Below are positions 1-8,718 of a DNA stretch of 64,000 nt, piece after piece; position 1 is the first letter of the stretch, and each line of letters begins with the position of its first letter. The notes under the pieces are model-generated. The model searched no databases. It had not been told where the DNA came from and worked only from the letters and a program-made list of their open reading frames with translations. The stretch is from contig WTFG01000007.1 of assembly GCA_009835005.1 (NCBI GenBank), positions 87,568 through 151,567 of the forward strand, in the 5' to 3' direction. The DNA is from Flavobacteriaceae bacterium Ap0902. GTDB lineage: Bacteria; Bacteroidota; Bacteroidia; Flavobacteriales; Weeksellaceae. The position numbers and the translations under genes are program-made.

Positions 1-647
1 CCTTCCTCATCCATTTGCTCAACCATTTTCTGCACACGCTTAGTAGCCTCTACTTTACCTTGTGGTAATAATGCAAATTGAGATACCTTAGCACCTACAA
101 ATAGCATGGCAGAACCATTTTTACATGCAGCAACACACGCACCACATCCAATACACGCAGCAGCATCAAAAGCGCGATCTGCATCAAATTTGGGCACTGG
201 TGTAGCATTGGCATCTACCGTATTACCAGAAGTATCTACGGAAACATAACCACCCGCCTGTTGAATCCTATCAAAGGCACTGCGGTCTACAACTAAATCC
301 TTAATTACAGGAAATGCTGCAGAGCGCCATGGTTCTATATAGATAGTATCACCATCATTAAAACTACGCATGTGTAATTGGCATGTAGTTACGGCTCTAT
401 CTGGACCATGAGGCTGTCCGTTGATATACAAGGAGCACATACCACAGATTCCCTCTCTACAATCATGGTCAAAAGCAACAGGCTCTTTACCACCATTGAT
501 GAGTTCTTCATTCAATTGATCTAACATTTCCAAGAATGAACTTGCTTGTGAAACATTGTTCAATTTATAAGTTTCTATTTTTCCTTTTGATTTGGCACTT
601 TTTTGACGCCAAATTTTAAGAGTGATATTTATATTTTTATCTGCCAT
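1..647 (-). CDS. sdhB: Succinate dehydrogenase iron-sulfur subunit (3'-truncated by window edge)
   Basis: Electron-transfer subunit of succinate dehydrogenase/fumarate reductase, carrying electrons between the FAD of SdhA and the membrane cytochrome b. The frame opens with ATG at 647 and reads 215 codons without a stop to the left edge, so the C-terminus is missing. Visible are the plant-ferredoxin-type 2Fe-2S motif CREGICGMC (Cys63, 68, 71) and the second cluster motif [11 protein letters not shown] (Cys165, 168, 171, 175). It follows sdhA after 9 nt and is the last sdh gene of the sdhC-sdhA-sdhB operon. The call is firm; only the end is unseen. Confidence 0.96.
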   Translation of the reverse strand, partial: MADKNINITLKIWRQKSAKSKGKIETYKLNNVSQASSFLEMLDQLNEELINGGKEPVAFDHDCREGICGMCSLYINGQPHGPDRAVTTCQLHMRSFNDGDTIYIEPWRSAAFPVIKDLVVDRSAFDRIQQAGGYVSVDTSGNTVDANATPVPKFDADRAFDAAACIGCGACVAACKNGSAMLFVGAKVSQFALLPQGKVEATKRVQKMVEQMDEE

Positions 648-656
648 TTTAGTTTC

Positions 657-2672
657 TTATTTATATGAACGTTGCTTCAATTCAATATAGTTAAAATCTA
701 AGTCCTCTTTATGCATAACCTCTTGGCTAATGTCTTTGCCTTGATATTCCCATGCAGCAACATAAGCATAGTTCTCATCATCTCTCATAGCCTCGCCTTC
801 TGATGTCTGGTATTCCTCTCTAAAGTGTCCACCAGCACTTTCATTTCTATTCAGTGCATCCATTGCCATTAGTTGACCTAGTTCCATGAAATCGGCAACA
901 CGCATTGCTTTTTCTAATTCTGCATTAAATTCATCTGCTGAACCTGGTACAAATACATCTCTATAGAATTCGTCTCTGAGTTCTGCAATCTCATGTATCG
1001 CTTCTTGCAAGCCTTTTGCGTTTCTAGCCATACCCACCTTGTTCCACATGATTAAGCCTAATCTCTTATGGAAGAAGTCTACAGATTTGGTTCCTTTATT
1101 GTTGATAAAGAAATCAATTCTTTCTTTTACTTCTTTTTCTGCCTGGTCAAATTCTGGTGTATCTGTTGGGATTTCTCCTGTTCTAATATCATCTGCCAAG
1201 TAGTCTGCCATTGTATATGGTAATACGAAGTATCCATCTGCAAGTCCTTGCATTAAAGCAGAAGCACCTAGTCTGTTGGCTCCGTGGTCTGAGAAGTTTG
1301 CTTCTCCTGCAACATAACATCCAGGGATGGTACTCATCAAATTATAATCTACCCAAACACCGCCCATAGTATAGTGAACAGCAGGATATATTTTCATTGG
1401 GGTTTCGTATGGATTATCCGCTGTAATCTTCTCATACATTTGGAATAAGTTACCATATTTTTCCTCTACCCATTTTTTACCAAGTTTTGTAATTTCTTCT
1501 TGAGAAGGATTATGGTTTCCTTGTGAGAAAGCCACCTCTTTACCTTTTTTCTGAATTTCTGTAGAAAAATCTAAGAAAACACCTTCATTGGTATCATTAT
1601 TTTCTATTCCATAACCAGCATCACATCTTTCTTTGGCTGCCCGTGAAGCAACATCTCTAGGAACAAGGTTACCAAAAGATGGATATCTTCTTTCTAGGTA
1701 GTAATCCCTTTCTTCTTCTGGAATATCTACTGCTTTTTTGCGCCCCTCTCTTATGGCTTCTGCATCTTCTTTTTTCTTAGGTACCCAAATTCTACCAGAG
1801 TTACGTAGAGATTCTGACATCAAAGTCAGTTTAGATTGGTTGGTACCATGAACTGGAATACAGGTTGGGTGAATCTGTACATAACATGGATTTGCAAATA
1901 AAGCTCCTTTCTTGTGTATTTTCCAAGAGGCTGTAACATTGGATCCCATAGCGTTGGTAGAAAGGAAATAAACATTTCCATAACCTCCAGACGCAATGAC
2001 CACAGCATGTCCAGAATGTCTTTCAAGTTCACCTGTTAGTAAGTTTCTAGCGATAATACCCCTAGCTTTTCCATCTACAATGACAAGATCAAGCATCTCA
2101 TGACGGTTATACATTTGTATGCGTCCAAGGTTGATTTGCCTGTTCATTGCAGAATAAGCTCCCAATAGCAACTGTTGTCCAGTCTGTCCTTTGGCATAAA
2201 AAGTTCTTTTAACTTGAACACCACCAAAAGATCTATTATCTAATAATCCACCATATTCACGAGCAAATGGAACCCCTTGCATCACACATTGATCTATGAT
2301 GTTTCTTGATTCTTCTGCTAATCTATAAACATTGGCTTCTCGTCCACGGTAATCACCTCCTTTTACAGTGTCATAGAATAATCTATAAATAGAGTCATTA
2401 TCCCCTTTGTAGTTTTTAGCTGCATTAATTCCTCCTTGCGCCGCAATAGAGTGAGCACGGCGAGGTGAATCTTGGTAACAGAATGCTTTCACATTATACC
2501 CCAATTCTGCTAATGTAGCAGCAGCAGAACCACCAGCGAGTCCTGTACCCACAATGATAATATCTATGCGGTCACGGTTGTTAGGTGCGACTAAACGAAT
2601 GTTTGCTTTATGATTTTTCCACTTATCTGCGATGTCGCCTTGTGGAACTTTTGCGTTTAATAAATCTGACAT
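657..2672 (-). CDS. sdhA: Succinate dehydrogenase/fumarate reductase flavoprotein subunit
   Basis: Catalytic flavoprotein of complex II, oxidising succinate to fumarate (or the reverse) on the cytoplasmic face of the inner membrane. The 671-residue protein has a dinucleotide-binding [11 protein letters not shown] loop at about 42-52 and the [10 protein letters not shown] segment at 74-83, whose His74 is the expected covalent FAD attachment site. Further on are [10 protein letters not shown] and RDVASR substrate-side segments and [12 protein letters not shown] plus [16 protein letters not shown] near the C-terminus. Length and the long insertions match the Bacteroidota/Bacillus-like type rather than the roughly 590-residue enterobacterial form. 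It sits 10 nt after sdhC and 9 nt before sdhB. Confidence 0.97.
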   Translation of the reverse strand: MSDLLNAKVPQGDIADKWKNHKANIRLVAPNNRDRIDIIIVGTGLAGGSAAATLAELGYNVKAFCYQDSPRRAHSIAAQGGINAAKNYKGDNDSIYRLFYDTVKGGDYRGREANVYRLAEESRNIIDQCVMQGVPFAREYGGLLDNRSFGGVQVKRTFYAKGQTGQQLLLGAYSAMNRQINLGRIQMYNRHEMLDLVIVDGKARGIIARNLLTGELERHSGHAVVIASGGYGNVYFLSTNAMGSNVTASWKIHKKGALFANPCYVQIHPTCIPVHGTNQSKLTLMSESLRNSGRIWVPKKKEDAEAIREGRKKAVDIPEEERDYYLERRYPSFGNLVPRDVASRAAKERCDAGYGIENNDTNEGVFLDFSTEIQKKGKEVAFSQGNHNPSQEEITKLGKKWVEEKYGNLFQMYEKITADNPYETPMKIYPAVHYTMGGVWVDYNLMSTIPGCYVAGEANFSDHGANRLGASALMQGLADGYFVLPYTMADYLADDIRTGEIPTDTPEFDQAEKEVKERIDFFINNKGTKSVDFFHKRLGLIMWNKVGMARNAKGLQEAIHEIAELRDEFYRDVFVPGSADEFNAELEKAMRVADFMELGQLMAMDALNRNESAGGHFREEYQTSEGEAMRDDENYAYVAAWEYQGKDISQEVMHKEDLDFNYIELKQRSYK

Positions 2673-2682
2673 ATTCTACTGC

Positions 2683-3390
2683 TTATTTATTAAGAAAAAA
2701 ATGATATAATGCGATGAAAATAAACCCTAAAGGGATTACAATAGCATAGACTTTACCAAATGCTTTGATAAATCCATTATACTTTCTATGGTTAGCACCT
2801 ACAGACTGGAAAGCCGATTGGAATCCATGTAATAGGTGTAACATTAATAATACGAATGATATTACATATAGTGCAACACGTATAGGATCTTGAAATTTCT
2901 CTACCAGTTCACCATAATAACGCCCCGTATCTGCTGGAGCTGCTTCTATATACTTATGGGTAATTTCTGGAATCCAAAAATCATAGAAATGTAACCCTAA
3001 GAATGCTAAAATAACTAGACCTGTCCAAATCATATTTCTGGACATCCATGTTGAGTTACGAGAGGCGTTTGTCTTGACATATCCTACAGGACCTCTTGCT
3101 TTTTTATTCTGAACTTCAAGTATAATACCCATAACAAAGTGATAAACAACACCTATGATTAGAATAGGTTGCATCAGAAATTGAATCAGGGGATTGGTAC
3201 CCATAAAGTGCGACACATCATTAAATAATCCTGTAGCTTGCATTTGTTGTGCTTGGTCATAAGCAGGTGGTGAGACTACGGACAAGAAATTAATGAAAAA
3301 GTGCTGCGTAAGAAAAATCAGAAGGAAAAAGGCAGATAGTGCCATGGCAAACTTTCTTCCGATTGATGAATTAAATAATCCTTGAGCCAT
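2683..3390 (-). CDS. sdhC: Succinate dehydrogenase cytochrome b558-type membrane subunit
   Basis: Membrane anchor of complex II. The 235-residue protein has five hydrophobic stretches (about 14-36, 65-90, 117-138, 166-190, 209-232) with membrane histidines suited to bind two b haems and the quinone, as in the B. subtilis/Wolinella single-subunit anchor; there is no separate sdhD. It is the first gene of the sdhCAB operon; a TAAATTTG promoter element lies 23 nt upstream of its ATG. No oddities seen. Confidence 0.94.
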   Translation of the reverse strand: MAQGLFNSSIGRKFAMALSAFFLLIFLTQHFFINFLSVVSPPAYDQAQQMQATGLFNDVSHFMGTNPLIQFLMQPILIIGVVYHFVMGIILEVQNKKARGPVGYVKTNASRNSTWMSRNMIWTGLVILAFLGLHFYDFWIPEITHKYIEAAPADTGRYYGELVEKFQDPIRVALYVISFVLLMLHLLHGFQSAFQSVGANHRKYNGFIKAFGKVYAIVIPLGFIFIALYHFFLNK

Positions 3391-3412
3391 TGGTTTTAAT
3401 TTTTCATTTAAG

Positions 3413-3420
3413 CAAATTTA
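3413..3420 (-). promoter_or_regulatory. Putative promoter -7 element of sdhCAB
   Basis: On the minus strand the bases read TAAATTTG, an exact match to the Bacteroidota -7 consensus TAnnTTTG, ending 22 nt before the sdhC ATG. A TTG lies about 21 nt further upstream as a possible -33 element; the spacing is slightly long. Confidence 0.5.
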
Positions 3421-3485
3421 ACAATTACTTAAATCTTATACCAATGATAAATGACACGATGTCCTAATTCGTTTTTATTCTAAAT

Positions 3486-3520
3486 AAAAAGACCCCATTA
3501 ATTTTCTAAATTAATGGGGT
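3486..3520 (-). terminator. Rho-independent terminator after the RlpA-like gene
   Basis: A perfect 13-bp stem (ACCCCATTAATTT / AAATTAATGGGGT, 3492-3520) with a 3-nt loop is followed on the minus strand by CTTTTTATTTA. It lies 25 nt beyond the stop of the RlpA-like gene and in front of the sdh promoter, separating the two units. Confidence 0.85.
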
Positions 3521-3545
3521 ATGAAATGTATTTTTTGTTATATAT

Positions 3546-3923
3546 TTAATTTAATATGCGATAGGTTACAGTTGCAATACCTTTCCCTTTTTTGGCAATT
3601 TGGTGAAATGCTGCTTTACTTAAATCAAAAATACGCTTACCAACATAAGGTCCTCTATCATTTATGGTAACAATTACAGATTTACCATTGGTGATATTGG
3701 TTACTTCTACTTTGGTACCAAATGGTAGTGATTTATGGGCAGCTGTCATTTGATTCATATCAAAGGGTGTACCACTAGCAGTTAATCTACCATGGAAACG
3801 GTCACCATACCAAGATACTTTTACTTCTTCTGACTTGTTTTTATCGTTGTTGGGATTGGTGTTTCCTGCAAACGATAAGTTAAAACTTAATAGCAATAAA
3901 GAGTAAATTAAAAATTTTTTCAT
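3546..3923 (-). CDS. Secreted RlpA-like double-psi beta-barrel protein
   Basis: A 125-residue exported protein with a signal peptide (about 1-19, ending SFA-G) and one double-psi beta-barrel domain of the RlpA type. Family landmarks are SWYGDRFHGRLTASG (about 37-51), LPFGTKVEVTN, NDRGPY and the closing DLSKAAF. RlpA proteins bind or cleave denuded septal glycan; this copy has no SPOR domain and no lipobox cysteine, so it is a minimal secreted form. Enzymatic activity is inferred from family only. It has its own promoter element (3950-3957) and terminator. Confidence 0.85.
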   Translation of the reverse strand: MKKFLIYSLLLLSFNLSFAGNTNPNNDKNKSEEVKVSWYGDRFHGRLTASGTPFDMNQMTAAHKSLPFGTKVEVTNITNGKSVIVTINDRGPYVGKRIFDLSKAAFHQIAKKGKGIATVTYRILN

Positions 3924-3949
3924 AGCGATTGGTTTTTAATTCGCGACTG

Positions 3950-3957
3950 CAAATGTA
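3950..3957 (-). promoter_or_regulatory. Putative -7 element of the RlpA-like gene
   Basis: Minus strand reads TACATTTG, matching TAnnTTTG, 26 nt upstream of the ATG at 3923. No TTTG is found 19 nt upstream, so the -33 part is weak. Confidence 0.4.
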
Positions 3958-4034
3958 ACTGCAACCTTACTCTTTACCGTAGAATCATTCTAAATAAGGT
4001 GATTCTAGGAGTTTAATATATCTTGGAATTAAGT

Positions 4035-4085
4035 GTTAAAGCCTATTACAGCCTTGCTGTTAAACCTGTGTTAAACATTGTTAAC
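4035..4085. repeat. Short phased GTTAAAC direct repeats
   Basis: GTTAAA (4035-4040), GTTAAAC (4059-4065), GTTAAAC (4070-4076) and GTTAAC (4080-4085); the last three are spaced 10-11 nt, about one helical turn. They lie between the yqeY stop and the promoter of the RlpA-like gene and could be a protein-binding site, but the run is short and AT-rich. Confidence 0.35.
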
Positions 4086-4106
4086 TAATTTTATAATTAT
4101 TGAAAA

Positions 4107-4556
4107 TCAGCTATTTAACTGTTTTTTGACTTCGTCTGCTATCGCTTTTCCATCTGCTTTCCCAGCTAAACGTTGGTTCGCTAATCCAATTACTTTACCC
4201 ATTTCTTTCTTTTCTGTTACGCCAGTCTCTTGTATTATGGCTACGATTTCAGTTTTTAATTCATCTGCAGATAATTGTTTTGGAAGAAATCTTTCAATCA
4301 CTTCTGCCTGTTTTAATTCTTTTTCTGCCATTTCATCTCTTCCTTGTTCTTGAAATTGCTGTGCAGCATCTTTTCTCATTTTGACTTGCTTTTGGATGAT
4401 GGCAATTTCATCTGCCTCTGTTAATTCCTCTGTTTTACCATCTGTTTTGGATAAAAGGATGGCAGATTTTACAGCTCTCAAAGCGTCTAAGGCAACTTTA
4501 TCTTTTGCTTTCATGGCAGATTTGATATCGCTCATGATATCTTTTTCTAATGACAT
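4107..4556 (-). CDS. yqeY: GatB/YqeY domain protein
   Basis: A 149-residue protein that is entirely a YqeY domain, the small helical module related to the C-terminal tRNA-binding tail of GatB. Typical features are the opening SLEKDIMSDIKSAMKAKD, the alpha-helical charged middle, and the closing segment MGKVIGLANQRLAGKADGKA. The exact function of stand-alone YqeY is unsettled; a role in tRNA-dependent amidation is inferred from homology. It follows ftsZ in the same direction, a placement often seen in Flavobacteriia, but a hairpin at 4649-4682 separates them. Confidence 0.92.
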   Translation of the reverse strand: MSLEKDIMSDIKSAMKAKDKVALDALRAVKSAILLSKTDGKTEELTEADEIAIIQKQVKMRKDAAQQFQEQGRDEMAEKELKQAEVIERFLPKQLSADELKTEIVAIIQETGVTEKKEMGKVIGLANQRLAGKADGKAIADEVKKQLNS

Positions 4557-4648
4557 AGTTTAAATTTTTTAGTTGATTCAAAAATACGTTTTTTAGGTGG
4601 ATTCAAAAATTATGCTTTTCTATAATTCTTTAACCATATTTTAAATAG

Positions 4649-4682
4649 AAACACCACCCAAGCAAATACCAAGGTGGTGTTT
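4649..4682 (-). terminator. Terminator at the end of the dcw operon
   Basis: Ten-bp stem (AAACACCACC / GGTGGTGTTT) with a 14-nt loop, 30 nt past the ftsZ stop. On the minus strand the stem ends in GTTTC followed by TATTTAAAAT, a modest T-rich tail, so read-through into yqeY is possible. Confidence 0.65.
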
Positions 4683-4711
4683 AGTTTATAAAATGTGACT
4701 TTTAGTGCATC

Positions 4712-6526
4712 TTAATCTACATTATCATGCAAGAAATTATTGGGTCTAATTTTATCTTCTCCGTTGCTATCTTTGTCTAGAATGTAGTTGCTTGGTCCTT
4801 GGCTTGAATGATCTGTCAAGTTGATGTTTTTTCTTTTGTATGCAGGAATACGTTCTGCTTCATCTACATCCTTCAAGGCCGATTTGAATTTGAAGTTAAA
4901 TTTCTTTAACCTTTCTCTTCTTTCTTTAATTTGCTGATCTACAACCTCATCAATAGGGGCATCAAAAGGGTCTTCAAATTCTGTATCCCTTTCTTGCTCT
5001 TGAACTGGTTCCTCTACTTTCTGATTTATCTCTGGTAGACTTGGTGTGGGCTGTTCGGACTTCACTTCCTCTTGCAAATTGATTTCATCTTTTGGCGGAT
5101 TTAATGCAACGGGTGTTTCTGTCTCTTCTTCCCAATCTTCCTCTAAAGTAAATAGCGTAAACTTATCTTCCTGTTTTTGTTTTTTAGGTTGATTGGAGCT
5201 TTCATGCGTCTTGAAAGTGAAGTCTATTGTTGAATTATCTATAGTGGGTTCACTATCAAAGTCATTGGTATAATCCTTTTCTTCTTGATCAAAAGTTCTA
5301 AATTGATTGTCTTTTTCTATAGATGATGATTTAGTTTCCACATTTTGATTAGGGATAGGAGATTCCTTCAACTTCATCTCTTCTGTCTCATCATCCAAAG
5401 AAAACTCCGATGTTTTTTCTGATTCTTGAGGGGTCTCTGGTTCTTTAATTTGCGCTTCTTTTTTAGAAAAAACTTGTTCTAAAGGTTGGTCTTCTTCTAA
5501 TTTATGAACAATGGTTTTTTCTTCTTTTCCGTTGAAACCTTTTTGATCTTGTGGGAAACCTGTAGCAATTACGGTAACGCTCATTTTCTCTCCTAATTCA
5601 GGGTCTTCTCCAATACCCATAATGATATTGGCGTTGTTTCCTGCTTCACCTTGAATGTAATCATTAATAGTTCCGATTTCATCCATAGTCACCTCATCCT
5701 CACCAGATACGATGAGTAAAAGCACGTTTTGTGCTCCTGTAATTTTATTGTCATTTAATAAAGGCGAGTCCAATGCTTTTTCAATGGCTTTGTAGGCCTT
5801 ATTTTCCCCTTCTGCTTCTGCGGATCCCATGATAGCTGTTCCACTATCTGCTAAGACAGTTCTAGCATCACGTAAATCTATATTGGTAGCGTAGTGGTGC
5901 GTAATTACCTCTGCAATCCCTTTTGCTGCAGTTGCTAAAACCTCATCCGCCTTGGCAAAACCAGTTTTATACCCTAAGTTTCCATAGAGTTCTCTTAATT
6001 TATCATTATTGATAATAATGAGGGAATCAAGGTTATTTCTAAATTTTTCTATTCCGATGGCAGCTTGTTCCATTCTCATTTTACCTTCAAAATAAAATGG
6101 TGCAGTACATATCCCTACCGTTAGAATGCCCATTTCTTTAGCGATACTGGCAATCACAGGTGCAGCGCCTGTACCCGTACCTCCGCCCATACCAGCAGTA
6201 ATGAATAACATTTTGGTATTGCTATCTAATAAGGCTTTGATATCATCTATACTTTCCAAAGCCGCTTGTTCTCCCACTTCTGGGTTGGCACCAGCACCCA
6301 GTCCTTCTGTAATAGAAGCCCCAAGTTGTACTTTGTTGGGTACAGGGGAATTGTACAATGCCTGCGCATCTGTATTAGAAACCACGAAATCCACGCCCGT
6401 AATTCCTTGTTGGAACATGTAATTAACGGCATTGCTACCACCACCACCAACACCAATCACTTTGATGGAAGCAGATTTATTTTTAGGCAAATCGAATGAT
6501 ATATTATTAAAATCCATAGACGTCAT
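4712..6526 (-). CDS. ftsZ: Cell division protein FtsZ with long linker and C-terminal extension
   Basis: Tubulin-like GTPase that forms the division ring. The 604-residue protein has a GTPase core in the first 325 residues, with VGGGGSNAV near 26-34 and the tubulin signature GGGTGTG at 114-120. An acidic, Glu/Pro-rich disordered linker of over 200 residues follows. The conserved partner-binding peptide is IPAYKRKNI at about 560-568, and unlike E. coli FtsZ it is followed by 36 more residues ending FLHDNVD, as I recall being typical of flavobacteria. The ATG at 6526 abuts the ftsA stop; a second in-frame ATG at 6517 is an alternative start. Last gene of the dcw operon. Confidence 0.97.
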   Translation of the reverse strand: MTSMDFNNISFDLPKNKSASIKVIGVGGGGSNAVNYMFQQGITGVDFVVSNTDAQALYNSPVPNKVQLGASITEGLGAGANPEVGEQAALESIDDIKALLDSNTKMLFITAGMGGGTGTGAAPVIASIAKEMGILTVGICTAPFYFEGKMRMEQAAIGIEKFRNNLDSLIIINNDKLRELYGNLGYKTGFAKADEVLATAAKGIAEVITHHYATNIDLRDARTVLADSGTAIMGSAEAEGENKAYKAIEKALDSPLLNDNKITGAQNVLLLIVSGEDEVTMDEIGTINDYIQGEAGNNANIIMGIGEDPELGEKMSVTVIATGFPQDQKGFNGKEEKTIVHKLEEDQPLEQVFSKKEAQIKEPETPQESEKTSEFSLDDETEEMKLKESPIPNQNVETKSSSIEKDNQFRTFDQEEKDYTNDFDSEPTIDNSTIDFTFKTHESSNQPKKQKQEDKFTLFTLEEDWEEETETPVALNPPKDEINLQEEVKSEQPTPSLPEINQKVEEPVQEQERDTEFEDPFDAPIDEVVDQQIKERRERLKKFNFKFKSALKDVDEAERIPAYKRKNINLTDHSSQGPSNYILDKDSNGEDKIRPNNFLHDNVD

Positions 6527-7993
6527 TTATTCTGTTTCGTTAATCATTTTAATGAACTTATCTGTCCATTTTTCAAAAATACTTTTTTTGCTTTTATATT
6601 CAGGTGCAATATCTTCCTGTTCTATTTTTTTATCCTTTTTATGTGTTTCTGTTCTGGACTGAAGAGGTTGTTCTACTCTTTCCTTATCTATTACATCAGC
6701 ATTAGTTTCTCTCATTGTATTAGGAGAGGTTTGTGGCTTAGGTTTATTAGTGGATATATTCAAAGATTCTCTTTCCTCTAATTGTTCTATGCCTTTCATT
6801 ACCAAGCCAACGGCTGTAGCATATTCTGGTCCTTGAATTACTTCTGACTGACCACTTGCAATATGTTCATTAGAATAGCCAATTCTAGCATCCATGCCCG
6901 TAATATACTCTGTAAGTTGGCGTACATGCTTTAATTTAGAACCGCCACCCGTTAACACAATGCCTGCAATGAGTTTTTTCTTCTGCTCTTGACAACCATA
7001 ATGCTTTAGTTCCATTTGCACTTGTTCTAATATTTCATGAACACGTGCATGAATGATTTGGCTTAATTTCTTTAAAGAAATTTCTTTGGGTTCTCTACCA
7101 CGTAAGCCGGGAATAGATACAATTTCAGACTCTTTGTTTTCTCCTGGCCATGCAGATCCAAATTTAACTTTAAGTTGTTCTGCCTGTTTTTCTATGATAG
7201 AACAGCCAATTTTAATATCATCTGTAATCACGTTTCCACCAAATGGAATGACAGAAGTATGACGGATGATGTTGTCTTTGAACACAGCGATATCCGTAGT
7301 ACCACCCCCAATGTCCACCAATGCAACACCGGCTTCTTTCTCTTCTTGACTCAATGATGCCATAGAAGAAGCTATAGGTTCTAGGGTAATGCCAGCCAAG
7401 TTAAGTCCCGCGCTTTTAACACATCTTGCAATATTTTTAATAGAAGTGATTTGCCCAACTACCACATGGAAGTTTGCCTCTAATCTGCTACCGTACATAC
7501 CCATAGGTTCTGTAATGCCGCCATCACTATCTATTTTGAATTCTTGTGGCAGCACATGAATTATTTCTTCTCCTGGGAGCATGACCAATTTATGAACCTG
7601 ACTAATAAGTTTCTTTAGATCATTTTCATCAATCACTTCCTCAAAATTATTGCGCGTAATATAATCACTATGTTGCAGACTGCGTATGTGCTGCCCTGCA
7701 ATACCCACTGTGACATCTTTAATTCTATATCCAGAATCAATTTCTGCTTGGGAAACTGCTTCCTTGATAGAATTAATGGTTTGGACAATGTTGTTAACCA
7801 CGCCACGGTGTACACCCAAACTTTTAGCCCTTCCAACACCCAGAATTTCTAATTTACCGTACTCATTCTTGCGGCCTACCATGGCTACAATTTTGGTAGT
7901 ACCAATATCTAGTCCTACAGCAATGTTATCTGTCGCCGGCTTCAAAGAAGACGCGTCCATGGTCTGCGCGTGATTTGTGTTCCCTGTATTCAT
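6527..7993 (-). CDS. ftsA: Cell division protein FtsA
   Basis: Actin-like protein that tethers FtsZ to the inner membrane. In 488 residues it shows the phosphate-1 loop VGLDIGTTKIVAMVG (26-40), phosphate-2 VDIGGGTTDIAVF and the adenosine motif GIVLTGGGSKL. A polar linker of about 60 residues leads to a C-terminal amphipathic helix (SIFEKWTDKFIKMINE), the expected membrane-targeting sequence. The first 24 residues precede the core and are variable. It lies between ftsQ (2 nt gap) and ftsZ (no gap), the standard order. Confidence 0.97.
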   Translation of the reverse strand: MNTGNTNHAQTMDASSLKPATDNIAVGLDIGTTKIVAMVGRKNEYGKLEILGVGRAKSLGVHRGVVNNIVQTINSIKEAVSQAEIDSGYRIKDVTVGIAGQHIRSLQHSDYITRNNFEEVIDENDLKKLISQVHKLVMLPGEEIIHVLPQEFKIDSDGGITEPMGMYGSRLEANFHVVVGQITSIKNIARCVKSAGLNLAGITLEPIASSMASLSQEEKEAGVALVDIGGGTTDIAVFKDNIIRHTSVIPFGGNVITDDIKIGCSIIEKQAEQLKVKFGSAWPGENKESEIVSIPGLRGREPKEISLKKLSQIIHARVHEILEQVQMELKHYGCQEQKKKLIAGIVLTGGGSKLKHVRQLTEYITGMDARIGYSNEHIASGQSEVIQGPEYATAVGLVMKGIEQLEERESLNISTNKPKPQTSPNTMRETNADVIDKERVEQPLQSRTETHKKDKKIEQEDIAPEYKSKKSIFEKWTDKFIKMINETE

Positions 7994-7995
7994 AT

Positions 7996-8718
7996 TTATT
8001 TTATTGCAACGATTTGATTATTAAACCTTAAATTCAATTTCTTGTATGGAATATCTTGATTGTTTAGAATATATTTTTGGTAAAAAACCTTGTAATTATC
8101 CAGTTTGTTTTCCAAATGATCTAACGGACCAAGTTCCAGGTAATAACCATTATCATTAACTACCAATATAAAGGAATTAACCTTAACTTTACGTATGCCA
8201 ATGATATGGTTTTTCAACAACTTATCACCATTAATTAAGGTAGTAAGATGTATAATGTCTAAATATTCTTCTGGTTCTATATCCCCAGAAACTAACATGG
8301 TATGAGCAGAGAAAAAAGGAGAAAGAGGAATTCTTTTACCTTTTTGAGTAATATAATATTCATCATGCCCATTTTTAACTCTTGCTACGGGTACTTCCTG
8401 AGAAATTTCTGTATGTAAAACCCCATTATTTTCTAGATACACATTGGCATCTGATATGAAATCATCTTGTATCAAAAGTTCTTCCATTTTTTGTTGATTT
8501 ACTTTTTGCATGAGCATTTGTGGATAATCTGGATGTGATTTTTTTAATATAGAATCTACCAGATGATGAGTGACAAAGTGATTTCCATCTTTATAATCTA
8601 TAATTGTATCTACTTTTATTACTTCTCTCATAGCATATCTAGCATTGGAAAATGATAGTAGAAAAATTAATGCTACTAGAAACAAACCTATTTTTAATAA
8701 AATCCACTTTCGTTTCAT
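7996..8718 (-). CDS. ftsQ: Cell division protein FtsQ
   Basis: Bitopic divisome protein: a short basic cytoplasmic N-terminus, one membrane segment at about 7-23, and a periplasmic part (POTRA-like, then a beta domain) of about 210 residues. Identification rests on position between murC and ftsA and on the FtsQ/DivIB layout, including DSILKKSHPDYPQMLMQKVN and the later EVPVARV segment; sequence conservation in this family is low. Its ATG overlaps the murC stop by 4 nt (8715-8718). Confidence 0.88.
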   Translation of the reverse strand: MKRKWILLKIGLFLVALIFLLSFSNARYAMREVIKVDTIIDYKDGNHFVTHHLVDSILKKSHPDYPQMLMQKVNQQKMEELLIQDDFISDANVYLENNGVLHTEISQEVPVARVKNGHDEYYITQKGKRIPLSPFFSAHTMLVSGDIEPEEYLDIIHLTTLINGDKLLKNHIIGIRKVKVNSFILVVNDNGYYLELGPLDHLENKLDNYKVFYQKYILNNQDIPYKKLNLRFNNQIVAIK

